A program made the translations under genes and the position numbers. 64,000 nt of DNA from Neobacillus sp. PS3-34 (GTDB lineage Bacteria > Bacillota > Bacilli > Bacillales > Cytobacillaceae): positions 1,116,001 to 1,180,000 of the forward strand of contig NZ_CP133267.1 of assembly GCF_030915465.1 (NCBI RefSeq). The letters are read 5' to 3'. Each line of letters starts with the position of its first letter. Within the stretch, counting starts at the first letter, position 1. The notes under the pieces were generated by a model that was not told the DNA's origin, ran no database searches, and saw only the letters and a program-made list of their open reading frames with translations. This document shows, in pieces, positions 20,057 through 32,753 of this stretch.

Positions 20057-21076
20057 CCGATTTGCACACCTTTACGAGAGGTAACACTTCCAATTTCGAA
20101 TGATGCCTCACCTTGTTCATTGAAGTGCCTAATTAATGAAGCAGCAGAATCTTTATCAACTGCAATAACCATACCAATACCCATGTTAAAAATATTATAC
20201 ATTTCAGACCGAGCCAATTGGCCCTTTCCTCTAAAAGCTGAAAAACAGGCAGGGTGGGCCAGTTGCCTTCTACAATTTCTGCCCCTAACCCATCAGGCAG
20301 CATCCTCGGAATATTTTCGATAAAACCGCCCCCGGTAATATGGCCATTCCTTTGATATTATACTTTTTTAACGCTGATAAAACAGGTTTAACATAGATTT
20401 TGGTAGGACGTAGCAATTCTTCGCCTAGCGTGCAGCCAAGTCCATCTATATATTCATCCAGCATCATTTTTTCTTTTTCAAGGAGGATTTTTCTGACAAG
20501 CGAGTAACCATTGCTGTGCAAGCCGCTCGACCCAAGGCCGATAAGGATATCCCCTTCCTGGATAGCCTCTCCCGATACCAGGTTTGACTTTTCACAAGCA
20601 CCGACAGCAAAACCAGCAAGATCATATTCTTCCTCTGAATACATGCCAGGCATTTCCGCGGTTTCACCACCTACAAGGGCGCAGCCAGCCTGGATGCAGC
20701 CTTCAGAGATACCTTTTACAATACTTTCTATTTTTTCAGGGATCGCTTTCCCGCAGGCAATATAGTCCAAAAAGTATAAAGGCTCAGCACCCTGGACGAC
20801 GATGTCGTTTACGCACATGGCAACAGCATCAATACCAATCGTATCATGCCGATCACATAAAAATGCAAGCATCAGCTTTGTCCCTACTCCGTCCGTACCT
20901 GAAACCAATACCGGCTCTTTCAATTTCAAAGAAGACAAATCAAACATTCCGCCAAAGCCGCCAAGACTTCCCATTACGCCTTGCCTCTTAGTCTGATCCA
21001 CATGCTTTTTCATTCTCGTCACCGCTTCATAACCAGCTTCGATATCAACACCGGCTTGTTTATACGCATTTGCCAT
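20053..21076 (-). CDS. purM: AIR synthetase, two one-base frameshifts
   Basis: About 341 residues. Closes the imidazole ring of formylglycinamidine ribotide to AIR (step 5). N-terminal [16 protein letters not shown] and [13 protein letters not shown] are typical. The frame breaks twice: at 20342-20345 (ATGGCCATA should be ATGGCCCATA, giving [18 protein letters not shown]) and at 20220-20224 (AGGGCC should be AGGGGCC, giving [19 protein letters not shown]). Both are in GGCC. The tail [10 protein letters not shown] ends at 20053. Treated as one functional gene. Confidence 0.9.
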
Positions 21077-21096
21077 TTACTATACCTCCTAGGACT

Positions 21097-22511
21097 TTAA
21101 CATTTCTGAAGTGTAGATGCCGCTGTTTCAGGATAAATCTCGGTCGGATAATTTCCGGTAAAACAAGCAAGGCATTGCCCGTGTGAGCTCCCGTCAGTGC
21201 TATGGCCTATCGCTTCAATCATTCCTTCTACACTTAGAAATGTCAGTGTATCAGCCCCAATTATTTTCCTAAGCTCTTCTACTGAGTTTTTCGAGGCAAT
21301 TAATTCATCTCTAGTCGATGTGTCGATGCCATAGAAACATGGATTTTTAATCGGAGGCGAGCTAATGACGACATGGACTTCTGTTGCGCCCGCTTCTTTT
21401 AACATGGAGACAATCCGCCTGCTCGTCGTCCCCCGTACAATCGAATCGTCAACCATGATGACTCTTTTACCTTCAACTACTCCTCTTACGGGAGAAAGTT
21501 TCATCTTTACCCCTTGTTCCCTCAAAGATTGAGAAGGCTGGATAAACGTTCTGCCCACATATCTGTTCTTAATGAGGCCCATTTCATAAGGAATGCCTGA
21601 GGCTTCTGCATAGCCAATCGCTACCGAAATACTCGAATCAGGAACGCCTGTTACGACATCGGCCTCAATCGGTACTTCAACAGCTAGCCGCTTTCCGAGA
21701 TTTTTTCTGGCAGTATGAACATTAATGCCGTGAATGTTGCTGTCCGGCCTTGAAAAATAAATGTATTCCATTGTGCAAATCGATTTCGTTGTGCTCAATG
21801 AAAATATTTCCGAGCGCATTCCCTCGTTATTGATAATCAGGAGTTCCCCTGGGACTACATCCCTGACAAATTCTGCACCAACAATATCAAATGCACACGT
21901 TTCAGAAGCAATCACATACGCATCGCCAATTCTGCCGACAGACAATGGACGCAGCCCATTCGGATCCAAAGCAACAAGCATTTCTTTTTCAGTCATAATT
22001 AGAAAGGCATAAGCCCCTTTTAACATGGTCAGTGCGTTTTTCACCTTGTCCTTTAATTCAGAAAAGCCGCTCCTTTTAATCAAATGGGCAAGTACTTCCG
22101 TATCAGAGCTTGTTTGAAAAATACTGCCCTGCCCTTCAAGCTGATGCTTTAAGGACTCGGCATTTACCAGGTTCCCGTTATGGGCGAGCGCGAGGCTGCC
22201 GCTTTGCGAATGAAACAGAAGAGGCTGGACATTTTCATATCCACTCCCACCAGCTGTGGCATAACGCACGTGTCCAATAGTCGCATTGCCGCTGATTTCT
22301 TCCATTGTATCGGCTGAAAATACCTCGGTGACCAAACCTTCGCCTTTATGCCCTTTCAGTTCGGTACCATCAGTAACTACCATCCCAGCACCTTCCTGCC
22401 CGCGGTGCTGGAGGCTATGAAGTCCATAGTACGTGATTTGCGCTGCATTCGGATGGCCCAGACGCCAAAAACTCCACATTCTTCATTTAAACCCTTGATT
22501 TCAGCAAGCAT
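21097..22511 (-). CDS. purF: Amidophosphoribosyltransferase, N-terminal one-base frameshift
   Basis: About 471 residues. Commits PRPP and glutamine to phosphoribosylamine (step 1). The true start is the ATG at 22511: [11 protein letters not shown] is an 11-residue propeptide before Cys, the glutaminase nucleophile, as in the B. subtilis enzyme. After CGVFGVW the frame breaks at 22455-22459 (TGGGCC should be TGGGGCC), continuing [24 protein letters not shown] loop [13 protein letters not shown] is present, and C-terminal Cys residues ([11 protein letters not shown]) fit an Fe-S cluster. The start overlaps the end of purL by 25 bases. Confidence 0.93.
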
Positions 22512-24713
22512 GGAATGGCCCCCTTCCAAACGGTTTCTAACTCTTGTACATTAGCTTCAAGCAATGGTTTATCATTTGAAAAGATAGTCAGAATAGAAGA
22601 ATCGGTGACTACTCCTGCCAATAAGGCATCGATAACAAAGTTTTCGAATGCTTCCTTGTTTTCTTTTTTAACAGAAACAATAAAACGAGATTGTGTTTCA
22701 CTGAAAAGAGCTGTGACTGCCTCACCAGCTAAATTCACACAGGCACCCAGTCCTTTCGTGCCAATCAGGCATTCAGAAAGTGCAATGGCGAGTCCGCCTT
22801 CCGATACATCATGCGCCGACGAAATGAGACCCGCACGAATAGCTGTAAGTATCTGCCTCTGCCTTTTTTGTTCCAAATCTATATCAATTGCAGGCGCTTT
22901 TCCGAAAATCTTTCCATACATCAGCTTTTGCAATTCACTCCCGCCAAAGTCACTGCCCGTTTCGCCTAAGACATAGATAAGGTCGCCAGGATTTTTAAAG
23001 CTTTGTGTGGTAATGTGGTCAAGGTCTTCGACTAGTCCGACCATCCCGATTACGGGTGTCGGATAAACCGCTGTTCCGTTCGTTTCATTGTAAAGTGAAA
23101 CATTGCCTCCAATAACCGGAGTCCCTAACACCTGACAAGCCTCACTAATGCCATCCGCAGCTTTTTCGATTTGCCAGAATATCTCCGGCTTCTCAGGATT
23201 TCCAAAGTTCAGGCAATCGGTAATGGCAAGGGGTTCAGCCCCTGAGCAAATGATGTTTCTAGCCGCTTCTGCAACGGCAATTTTCCCGCCTATTTCCGGA
23301 TCCAGGTATAAATAACGCGAATTGCAGTCGGTCGTCATCGCAAGCGCCTTTCTGGTGCCGCGGATCCGAACAACCGCTGCATCCGAGCCAGGTGCGACAA
23401 CGGTGTTGGTACGAACCATGTAATCATACTGATTGTACACCCATTCCTTACTTGCAATCGTCGGCTGCTGGAGCAGCTTCAAAAATGCAGCATGGTAATC
23501 TTCTACATTCGGAATCTCTTCTTCCAGTCTCTGAAACTCGCGATAATATTCAGGCTCGGAGGAAGGCTTATGGTATACAGGTGCTTTTTCAGCAAGAGCG
23601 TCTGCCGGAACATCCGCCACCACCTCGCCTTTGTGAAGAAGGCGGAGCATTTTATCATCCGTAACCCGTCCAACTGAAGTAGCTTCCAATCCATACCGTA
23701 AAAATAAATCACGGATTTCCTGTTCCCGCCCTTTTTCTATCACCAGAAGCATTCGTTCCTGTGATTCGGACAGCATCATTTCGTAAGCAGTCATTCCCGC
23801 TTCACGCTGCGGAACAAGGTCAAGATTCATTTCGATTCCCATGCCTGCCTTGCTGGCCATTTCAGCAGAAGAGCTGGTCAAGCCTGCAGCACCCATGTCC
23901 TGAATGCCAACAAGCGCATCAGACTTTACTGCTTCAAGACAAGCTTCCAAGAGCAGCTTTTCCATGAAAGGATCTCCGACTTGAACGGCCGGACGCTTAT
24001 CCTCTGACTGCTCATTCAGTTCCTCTGAAGCAAAGGTTGCCCCGTGTATGCCGTCACGCCCTGTCTTGCGCCAACATACATAACCGTATTACCTGCACCA
24101 TGCGCCTGCCCTTTTTTAATATCCTCATGATTGATCAGGCCGACACACATCGCATTGACAAGAGGGTTTCCTTCATAGGAGGAATCGAATTGCACCTCTC
24201 CGCCCACTGTTGGGATGCCAATGCAATTTCCATAGCCGGCAATTCCAGCGACAACTTCTTTAAATAGATATTTTACTCGCTCATTATCCAGCTCGCCAAA
24301 ACGCAAGGAGTTTAAAAGAGCAATAGGCGGGCTCCCATTGAAAACACGTCACGGATGATACCTCCGACACCTGTCGCCGCTCCCTGATATGGCTCGATCG
24401 CCGACGGATGGTTATGGCTCTCAATCTTAAAAACAACCGCCTGTCCGTCCCCAATATCGACAATTCCGGCTCCCTCTCCCGGTCCCTGCAAAACCCTTTT
24501 ACCCGTTGTCGGGAACTTTTTCAATATAGGCTTGGAATTTTTATAGCTGCAATGCTCGGACCACATTACTGAGAATAGTCCTGTTTCCGTAAAGTTCGGT
24601 GTTCTTCCGAGAATATTTTCCACCATGGAAAACTCTTCATCTGATAAACCCATTCCCTGATAAATCTTTTCCGCTTTTACTTGTTCTGGACTTGGTTCAA
24701 GCTTTAACAACAT
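22487..24713 (-). CDS. purL: FGAM synthase large subunit, two one-base frameshifts
   Basis: Restored length is 742 residues, exactly that of Bacillus PurL. Makes formylglycinamidine ribotide with PurQ and PurS (step 4). Start [34 protein letters not shown] and [20 protein letters not shown] are the ATP/FGAR motifs. Breaks: near 24326-24331 ([16 protein letters not shown] is restored by one base) and near 24064-24067 ([19 protein letters not shown] needs one more A). The remaining 490 residues from 23965 are intact. The start overlaps purQ. Confidence 0.93.
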
Positions 24714-25382
24714 ATGCTTCCCTCCAGTTTTTGACGATTGATTGAAAAAGCTTGAGGCCATCCGCTCCGCCTAATAACGGGTCGACTGCACGTTCCGGAT
24801 GCGGCATCATTCCGAGCACATTGCCCGCTTCATTCGTTATCCCGGCAATATTTTCAATGCTTCCGTTAGGATTTTTACCGTTGTATGAAAAAACAATCTG
24901 ATTGTTATTCTTTAATAGTTCCATCGTCTCTTCGTCGCAAAAATAATTGCCTTCTCCATGAGCAATCGGCACAGTGATAATTTCGTCTTTATTAAACGCA
25001 GCCGTGAACATCGTCTCATTGTTCTCTACTTTCAGTTCGACATTTTCACAAATGAATTTCAGGCTTTCATTGCGGCGCATGGCCCAGGAAGCAATCCGGC
25101 TTCAAGCAGAATTTGAAATCCATTGCATACACCAAGAACCGGTTTCCCTGCAGCCGCCGCTTTCACTACTTCCTTCATGACACTGCTAAAGCGGGCAATC
25201 GCACCTGAACGCAGATAATCGCCGTATGAAAAACCACCTGGCAACAGGATTGCATCAAACGAGTCAAGGCTGTCAGCATCATGAGAAACGTACTCTACTT
25301 CTTCGCCTAGTTCATCCCTTATAGCATGGTACATATCGATATCACAGTTCGAGCCTGGAAAAACGATGACCGCAAACTTCAC
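24697..25382 (-). CDS. purQ: FGAM synthase glutaminase subunit, one-base frameshift
   Basis: About 228 residues, class I glutamine amidotransferase feeding ammonia to PurL. GTG start at 25382 overlapping the purS stop (GTGA). [18 protein letters not shown] and the nucleophile elbow [10 protein letters not shown] are visible, with [10 protein letters not shown] carrying the catalytic His. The break is at 25081-25085: CTGGGCCATG should be CTGGGGCCATG, giving [14 protein letters not shown]. Confidence 0.92.
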
Positions 25383-25632
25383 TGGGCAACACCCTCCTCA
25401 ATTTCAAAGCGGTAATCCTCAATTACGGTATTTGCAAGTAATCGGCTGCAGATTTCGTTGACGATATCCTCTATTTCCCGATCCGATTTTTCGATTTCAA
25501 GCTCCATATATTTACCGATCCTTACATTACTAACGGAGCCATAGTTCAATGAATGCAAGGAACTCTTTACCGCTTCCCCTGTGGATCCAATACACTTTCA
25601 CGCAATGTGACGAATACCTTTACTTTGAACAT
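25379..25632 (-). CDS. purS: FGAM synthase PurS subunit, one-base frameshift
   Basis: Restored length 84 residues, the family length. PurS bridges PurQ and PurL. It starts [19 protein letters not shown]; at 25576-25579 a run of four G should be five, after which it reads [15 protein letters not shown] and ends [11 protein letters not shown]. Because of the break the gene is invisible to ORF calling. It overlaps purC upstream and purQ downstream. Confidence 0.9.
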
Positions 25633-26345
25633 GCTGTTTGCCCCCCTATTTTTTCTAAAACCGTTTCATATGCTTCTGTCAGGCTGCCTAAATCGCGACG
25701 GAACACATCTTTGTCCAGCTTTTCATTGGTTTTAAGGTCCCATAATCTGCAAGTATCAGGAGAGATCTCATCAGCAAGCAAAATTTCACCCTCTGGATCC
25801 TTCCCGAATTCAAGTTTAAAATCGATAAGGCGAATATTTATTTCTTCAAAAAATCCTGTTAAAATCGCATTTATTTTGAGTGCCCTCTGCTTTAGCTCTT
25901 CCACTTCCTGTTTGGTGGCAAGCTGTAATTCATAAATATGGTCTTCTGTTAAGAGCGGGTCACCTAAAGCATCATCTTTAAAGTAAAATTCCACAAGCGG
26001 ACGCCAAAGTTTTATTCCCTCTTCCATACCAAGGCGTTTGGAAAAGCTTCCCGCGGCATAATTGCGGACTACGACTTCCAGAGGGATAATCGTTACCCGC
26101 TTAACCAGCTGCTCAGTTTCAGAAAGCTGCTGCACAAAATGGGACTTTATTCCATTTACCGCAAGCTGTGAAAATAGCAGGCTCGTAATCTTATTATTCA
26201 AAGTACCCTTACCGGCAATCTCTGCTTTTTTCTCTCCATTAAACGCTGTAGCTGAATCCTTGTATTCAATCCATACTAATCCCGGGTCATCAGTTGCATA
26301 AATCCGCTTTGCTTTTCCTTCGTATAATAAATCGCCTTTTTCCAT
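25620..26345 (-). CDS. purC: SAICAR synthetase
   Basis: 241 residues, the usual Bacillus length, intact. Couples aspartate to CAIR (step 7). Start at 26345 (MEKGDLLYEGKAKRIY); motifs DSATAFNGEKK, VVVRNYAAGSF and LIDFKLEFGKDPEG. It follows purK directly: the adenylosuccinate lyase gene purB that stands between them in B. subtilis is absent. Confidence 0.95.
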   Translation of the reverse strand: MEKGDLLYEGKAKRIYATDDPGLVWIEYKDSATAFNGEKKAEIAGKGTLNNKITSLLFSQLAVNGIKSHFVQQLSETEQLVKRVTIIPLEVVVRNYAAGSFSKRLGMEEGIKLWRPLVEFYFKDDALGDPLLTEDHIYELQLATKQEVEELKQRALKINAILTGFFEEINIRLIDFKLEFGKDPEGEILLADEISPDTCRLWDLKTNEKLDKDVFRRDLGSLTEAYETVLEKIGGQTACSK

Positions 26346-26382
26346 TCGGCATCCCTCCAGAAGCTTTTTCACTCACTGTCTA

Positions 26383-27549
26383 TCAGTTCACTTTTCCTGC
26401 AGCTGTTTTTCTTTCAGCCCAAACCGGACTCTCATCAATTTCATTAAGGGCGTTTTCGACTGACTTTCCCACTATCGTGATATGACCCATTTTTCTTTTG
26501 GTCCTCGCTTCGCCCTTCCCGTATAAATGGATTTTCCAATCGGACGGGGTGGGTAATTCCTCAATCAGCATTTCCATATGTTCGCCAAGGACATTGACCA
26601 TGACCGCCGGCTGCAAGAGTTCCGTGCCTCCGAGCGTCCAATTGCAAATCGCCCTGATATGCTGCTCAAACTGTGAAGTCGCACAGGCGTCAATTGTATA
26701 ATGGCCGGAATTGTGGGGACGGGGCGCCAGTTCGTTTATAAAAATTTTTCCTGTATCTGTCACAAACATCTCGACTGCAACGGTTCCAATTAAATTGATT
26801 GTGTCTGCCAGGCCGCATGCCATCCGAACGGCCTCCTCCTCAATTGAATCGCTGATTAGAGCTGGCACGATTGTTTTAAACAGGATGTTTTCTTTATGAA
26901 TGTTTTCCGCCGCCGGGAAAACGGAAATTTCCCCGTTTGCTTTTCTTGTAACAATGACTGATATTTCTTTTTCAAAAGAAAGCCATTTTTCAAGCACGCA
27001 CTGACCCTGGCTAAGCAATTTGCTTGCAGCCGCAAGATCTTCATCCGACTTTAAGACCGACTGCCCCTTTCCGTCATAGCCTCCTCTTGTCGTTTTTAAT
27101 ACGGCAGGATATCCGCCAAGAGCTTGAATTTTCCCTATAAGGTTTTCGCCATTTTCAACTATTTCAAATGGAACAACCTCTAAACCTGCCTGTTGGATTG
27201 CTGCTTTTTCTTTTATCCTATCCTGTGTTATTTCCAGAATATCTTTCCCTTGAGGAACATAAGCGTTTTCGCATAGCCATTGGAGCGCTTTAGCATCTAT
27301 ATTTTCAAATTCATACGTAATCACATCACTGAAATCTGCGAGCTGCCTTATAGCATCCAAGTCATTGTAATCTCCGATGATTGGATAATCTGCTACCTGG
27401 CCACACGGCGAATCTGGCTGTGGATCAAGCACGGCAATCCGGAATCCCATTGCCCTTGCTGCTAGCGCCATCATCCTGCCCAACTCGCCGCCGCCAATAA
27501 TACCGATTGTCTGTCCTGGCAAGATCACTTTTTCACTCAAGCTCATCAC
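26383..27549 (-). CDS. purK: N5-CAIR synthetase
   Basis: 388 residues, intact. ATP-grasp enzyme that carboxylates AIR to N5-CAIR (step 6a). [31 protein letters not shown] and [20 protein letters not shown] are diagnostic. The ORF opens with GTG-ATG and overlaps the end of purE, implying coupled translation. Confidence 0.95.
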   Translation of the reverse strand: MMSLSEKVILPGQTIGIIGGGELGRMMALAARAMGFRIAVLDPQPDSPCGQVADYPIIGDYNDLDAIRQLADFSDVITYEFENIDAKALQWLCENAYVPQGKDILEITQDRIKEKAAIQQAGLEVVPFEIVENGENLIGKIQALGGYPAVLKTTRGGYDGKGQSVLKSDEDLAAASKLLSQGQCVLEKWLSFEKEISVIVTRKANGEISVFPAAENIHKENILFKTIVPALISDSIEEEAVRMACGLADTINLIGTVAVEMFVTDTGKIFINELAPRPHNSGHYTIDACATSQFEQHIRAICNWTLGGTELLQPAVMVNVLGEHMEMLIEELPTPSDWKIHLYGKGEARTKRKMGHITIVGKSVENALNEIDESPVWAERKTAAGKVN

Positions 27550-28021
27550 TGCTTTCCAACACCAGATTTTTGGTCTCTTCCCTTACCTGGTTAATTCTCT
27601 CTGCTATTTCTGAATCAAAGGCACCAAGTATTTGGGCTGCCAAATATCCAGCATTCACAGCACCTGCCGTACCGATTGCCACTGTAGCAACCGGAACACC
27701 TCCAGGCATTTGCACGATTGATAGGAGTGAATCGAGACCCTTTAATGCTTTTGACTGAACAGGGACACCGATAACCGGAATGGTTGTTTTAGCCGCCACC
27801 ATTCCAGGAAGATGGGCAGCCCCCCCTGCTCCTGCGATGATAACCTTTAGGCCTCTTTCTTTTGCAGTTTCGGCAAATTCGAACATAAGATCAGGTGTCC
27901 TATGGGCGGAAATGACCTTCTTTTCGTAGTAAATTTCGAGCCTATCAAGAATCTGACATGCATGCTTCATCGTTTCCCAGTCCGACTTGCTTCCCATTAT
28001 CACTGAAACATCAGGTGTCAT
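27533..28021 (-). CDS. purE: N5-CAIR mutase
   Basis: 162 residues, the family length. Converts N5-CAIR to CAIR (step 6b). [23 protein letters not shown] with the catalytic His, and [15 protein letters not shown] are diagnostic. Start at 28021 with AGGGGAG upstream; the in-frame extension to 28117 covers the riboswitch terminator and is not translated. First gene of the operon. Confidence 0.95.
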   Translation of the reverse strand: MTPDVSVIMGSKSDWETMKHACQILDRLEIYYEKKVISAHRTPDLMFEFAETAKERGLKVIIAGAGGAAHLPGMVAAKTTIPVIGVPVQSKALKGLDSLLSIVQMPGGVPVATVAIGTAGAVNAGYLAAQILGAFDSEIAERINQVREETKNLVLESSDELE

Positions 28022-28039
28022 TACCGTCTCCCCTTTTAA

Positions 28040-28096
28040 AAAAATAAAAAACCCGGACAGACCGTTTTCTCTATAAGAGAAAGCAATCCATCCGGG
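28040..28096 (-). terminator. Riboswitch-controlled terminator in the purE leader
   Basis: Minus-strand stem CCCGGA...TCCGGG with an inner TTTCTC/GAGAAA hairpin followed by TTTTTTATTTTTTT, ending 19 bases before purE. It is the expression platform of the guanine aptamer; ligand binding is expected to favour termination. Confidence 0.88.
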
Positions 28097-28162
28097 CCAA
28101 TAGTATAAAGCATGCACTTAAATAAAAGATGCACAGCACTATTTGCTGAATATCGATACTTT

Positions 28163-28234
28163 CCCTCATAGTCCAGCCATTTACGGCAGCCGGGTAGAAA
28201 CTTATGGGCCATATCCCCATGATTATACGAGGTG
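28163..28234 (-). ncRNA. Guanine (purine) riboswitch aptamer
   Basis: On the minus strand the conserved blocks appear in order: TATAATC, GATATGG, GTTTCTACC, CCGTAAA and GACTATG, enclosed by the P1 stem CCTC...GAGG. The C in GACTATG (GATTATG in adenine aptamers) indicates guanine or hypoxanthine specificity. It lies 140 bases upstream of purE. Confidence 0.95.
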
Positions 28235-28259
28235 AAATTTAGTTTTTATTGATAATTCC

Positions 28260-28289
28260 ATCTTAACAACCTTCATTATGGTATGTCAA
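28260..28289 (-). promoter_or_regulatory. Sigma-A promoter of the purine operon
   Basis: -35 TTGACA (28289-28284) and -10 TAAGAT (28265-28260) with an 18-base spacer; transcription would begin near 28253, just before the aptamer. Confidence 0.75.
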
Positions 28290-28297
28290 CAATCATA

Positions 28298-28337
28298 TGG
28301 CGAACATTAATATTTAAATCAATAAAAACGTTCGTGT
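28298..28337. promoter_or_regulatory. Pair of inverted PurR boxes
   Basis: CGAACATT at 28301-28308 and its inverted partner AACGTTCG at 28327-28334, with 18 bases between. The CGAAC cores, inverted orientation and near 16-18 base spacing match PurBoxes upstream of Bacillus pur promoters. The outer bases fit the consensus only partly. Confidence 0.72.
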
Positions 28338-28374
28338 TTTTGTTTTTTCGGATTCTGCCAAGCTTTATAAAAAC

Positions 28375-28399
28375 AGCCCTCACCAAATTGATGAGGGCT
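28375..28399 (-). terminator. Terminator of katA
   Basis: Arms AGCCCTCA and TGAGGGCT, followed by GTTTT on the minus strand, 13 bases after the katA stop. Confidence 0.8.
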
Positions 28400-28411
28400 C
28401 CTTGTAATCTA

Positions 28412-29866
28412 TTAAACTTCCTGTGGCACCGCTAAACCCAGTCCCTCAGCAACACGTGTACCATACTCAGCATCGGCTTTATAAAAATGCTGGATTTGGC
28501 GAAGCTTTATTTCATTACTTTCCACTGGCTTCATGGCTCCGACAACGTTTTGAACAAGACGTGCGCGTTCCTCTTCGTTTAGCAAACGGTATAAATCGCC
28601 AGCCTGTGTATAATGGTCATTATGGTCATAAGCAACACTGTCAGCTTCGCCTGAGACTTCAAATGCTGCCGGCTTGTTCTCCGAAGTTTCCTTTGGTCCC
28701 TCAAAGCTGTTTGGTTCATAATAAACCGAACCGCCACCGTTATTGTCAAAACGCATTTGGCCATCGCGCTGATAATTATTCACTTCATTGCGTGAGCGGT
28801 TAATTGGCAGTGCCTGGTGGTTCGCACCTACCCTGTAACGATGCGCATCGTGGTAAGCAAACAAACGGCCTTGAAGCATTTTATCCGGTGAAACATCTAT
28901 TCCCGGTACCAGTGTTCCTGGCGAGAATGTTGCCTGTTCCACTTCTGCAAAATAGTTTTCAGGATTCCGGTTTAATACCATCCTTCCAACTTCCAGCAGA
29001 GGATAATCTTTTTGCGACCATACCTTTGTTACATCAAATGGATCAAAGCGGTACGTATCGGCATCCTCAAGCGGCATGATTTGAACATATAATTTCCATG
29101 CCGGGAAATCGCCTTTCTCAATTGCATTAAATAAATCCTGGGTGTGATAGTCAGGATTCTCACCAGCAATCCGCGTGCCTACTTCCTCTGTCAGGTTTTT
29201 AACGCCTTGCTCTGTTTTAAAATGATACTTAATCCAGACACCCTTGCCTTCCGCATTAACCCATTTGAACGTGTGGCTTCCGAAACCGTGCATATGGCGG
29301 TACGTTGCCGGTATGCCCCGATCTGACATCAGGATGGTTACCTGGTGAAGAGACTCAGGCGATAAAGACCAGAAATCCCAGATTGCATTTGGGTTTTTCA
29401 AATGCGTGGCAGGATGGCGTTTTTGTGTATGTATAAAGTCTGGAAACTTTATAGCATCCCGGATAAAGAATACAGGTGTGTTATTACCCACGAGGTCATA
29501 ATTGCCTTCCTCAGTATAAAACTTCACAGCAAAACCACGCGGATCTCTTACTGAATCGGCTGAGCCATTCTCACCGGCTACAGTTGAGAAACGTACAAAT
29601 AGCGGCGTACGTTTTCCCACTCCCGATAAAAACTTAGCCTTCGTGTATTTTGTCACATCGTTCGTTACTTCAAAATAACCATGTGCCCCTGCTCCTTTTG
29701 CATGCACAACCCTTTCAGGCACGCGTTCACGGTTAAAATGGGCAAGCTTTTCCAACAAATGGACATCCTGGATTAAGGTAGGGCCACGAGAACCAGCCGT
29801 CATCGAGTTTTGATTGTCTCCTACAGGTGCACCCCAGCTTGTTGTGAGTTTGTTATTAGTGGTCAT
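28412..29866 (-). CDS. katA: Vegetative catalase
   Basis: 484 residues, clade 3 monofunctional haem catalase converting hydrogen peroxide to water and oxygen in the cytoplasm. [22 protein letters not shown] at the N-terminus (shown in part), [12 protein letters not shown] with the distal His, [12 protein letters not shown] with the distal Asn, and [12 protein letters not shown] with the proximal haem-ligand Tyr are all intact. It resembles B. subtilis KatA throughout. AGGTGATAAA precedes the ATG. A perfect PerR box lies 76 bases upstream. Confidence 0.97.
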   Translation of the reverse strand: MTTNNKLTTSWGAPVGDNQNSMTAGSRGPTLIQDVHLLEKLAHFNRERVPERVVHAKGAGAHGYFEVTNDVTKYTKAKFLSGVGKRTPLFVRFSTVAGENGSADSVRDPRGFAVKFYTEEGNYDLVGNNTPVFFIRDAIKFPDFIHTQKRHPATHLKNPNAIWDFWSLSPESLHQVTILMSDRGIPATYRHMHGFGSHTFKWVNAEGKGVWIKYHFKTEQGVKNLTEEVGTRIAGENPDYHTQDLFNAIEKGDFPAWKLYVQIMPLEDADTYRFDPFDVTKVWSQKDYPLLEVGRMVLNRNPENYFAEVEQATFSPGTLVPGIDVSPDKMLQGRLFAYHDAHRYRVGANHQALPINRSRNEVNNYQRDGQMRFDNNGGGSVYYEPNSFEGPKETSENKPAAFEVSGEADSVAYDHNDHYTQAGDLYRLLNEEERARLVQNVVGAMKPVESNEIKLRQIQHFYKADAEYGTRVAEGLGLAVPQEV

Positions 29867-29894
29867 TTTATCACCTCATAAGTTTTATAGAATT

Positions 29895-29913
29895 CTATTA
29901 TTTTAAATAATAG
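29895..29913. repeat. 19-bp palindrome overlapping the katA -10 region
   Basis: Nine-base arms CTATTATTT and AAATAATAG around a single T. It is distinct from the PerR box and covers the -10 element (29907-29912), so it may be a second operator or merely AT-rich symmetry. Confidence 0.5.
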
Positions 29914-29934
29914 CATCTATAATTAAAATATCAA
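29907..29934 (-). promoter_or_regulatory. Sigma-A promoter of katA
   Basis: -35 TTGATA (29934-29929) and -10 TATTAT (29912-29907) with a 16-base spacer, directly downstream of the PerR box. Confidence 0.65.
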
Positions 29935-29941
29935 TACTTTT

Positions 29942-29956
29942 TTATAATAATTATAA
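29942..29956. promoter_or_regulatory. PerR box upstream of katA
   Basis: TTATAATAATTATAA is a full match to the Per-box consensus TTATAATNATTATAA (7-1-7 palindrome). PerR represses katA until hydrogen peroxide oxidises it. The box lies just upstream of the -35 element. The rest of the 578-base gap 29867-30444 holds only the hairpins listed separately. Confidence 0.88.
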
Positions 29957-30280
29957 AAAAGTATTTAATACAAAAAACTTTATTTTCCGTTTATTTATTT
30001 TTATTAATGGTTACTCGATTGTATTCATCCAAGCTCGTGCTCATCCCAATTTATTTTATCGGGATTTTCATAATCCTTAGGAATGATGGTTAAATTAAAC
30101 AAAAATGACATTTCGAGGTATGGAAAAAATGGTGAGCAGATAGAAGATTTTCACAGGAAGTTTTATTAATAAAAAAATCTTCAAAGTAAATGTTTTTGTT
30201 AAGGAAAAGTTAAGAATTGCTCTTTATTATATGTATCAGTAGCTTGGCCTCCTTTTTTATATTGAGTATTAATCCTTTAA

Positions 30281-30307
30281 CCTTGCATTTATGCAAGGTC
30301 TTTTTTT
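30281..30307 (+). terminator. Plus-strand intrinsic terminator with no upstream gene
   Basis: Arms CCTTGCAT and ATGCAAGG followed by TCTTTTTTT on the + strand. Both flanking genes are on the minus strand, so it would end an unannotated + transcript. Confidence 0.65.
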
Positions 30308-30310
30308 ATT

Positions 30311-30360
30311 AGAAAAACTTAGCATTCGCCAAGTCCTTAGGCGAATGCCTTAGTTTTTCT
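30311..30360. terminator. Long symmetric hairpin
   Basis: Outer arms AGAAAAACT/AGTTTTTCT and inner arms GCATTCGCC/GGCGAATGC with small internal mismatches and a nine-base loop. It has A and T tracts on both sides and could terminate in either direction. Confidence 0.55.
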
Positions 30361-30406
30361 TATGCAATTAGAATTTATAGATATAAATTCTGATAAGCCA
30401 AAAAAA

Positions 30407-30428
30407 CCGATCCCTACCTAGGGATCGG
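30407..30428 (-). terminator. Terminator of the DHA2 efflux gene
   Basis: Arms CCGATCCCT and AGGGATCGG with a four-base loop, followed by TTTTTTT on the minus strand, 17 bases after the stop. Confidence 0.85.
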
Positions 30429-30444
30429 CAATGCATATATATGG

Positions 30445-32527
<2,083 letters not shown>

Positions 32528-32552
32528 CTCTTCCCCCCTGTCTATGAATAAA

Positions 32553-32572
32553 AGTATTTAACGACAAATACT
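32553..32572. promoter_or_regulatory. Probable MarR operator
   Basis: Inverted repeat AGTATTT-N6-AAATACT, 26 bases upstream of the marR-type start codon. MarR proteins typically bind 16-20 bp palindromes overlapping their own promoter; assignment is by position. Confidence 0.65.
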
Positions 32573-32753
32573 ATTTAACTTTGATTAATATTTAATGCTA
32601 ATTAAATATATATTCCTTTTAAATGAATGTCAATATATTGAAATGATATTTTTTCATACTTTCGATGTAGAAAAAATACCGCTAAAGAAGAATGCCCGCT
32701 TACAATTTCTCCTCTAAAATAGGCTTATAAAGTTAATTAATGGAGGAATCGAC

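Noticed and set aside
28022..28117. N-terminal extension of PurE by 32 residues
   Set aside because: It would translate the leader terminator of the riboswitch; the conserved protein starts at 28021 with a good ribosome site.
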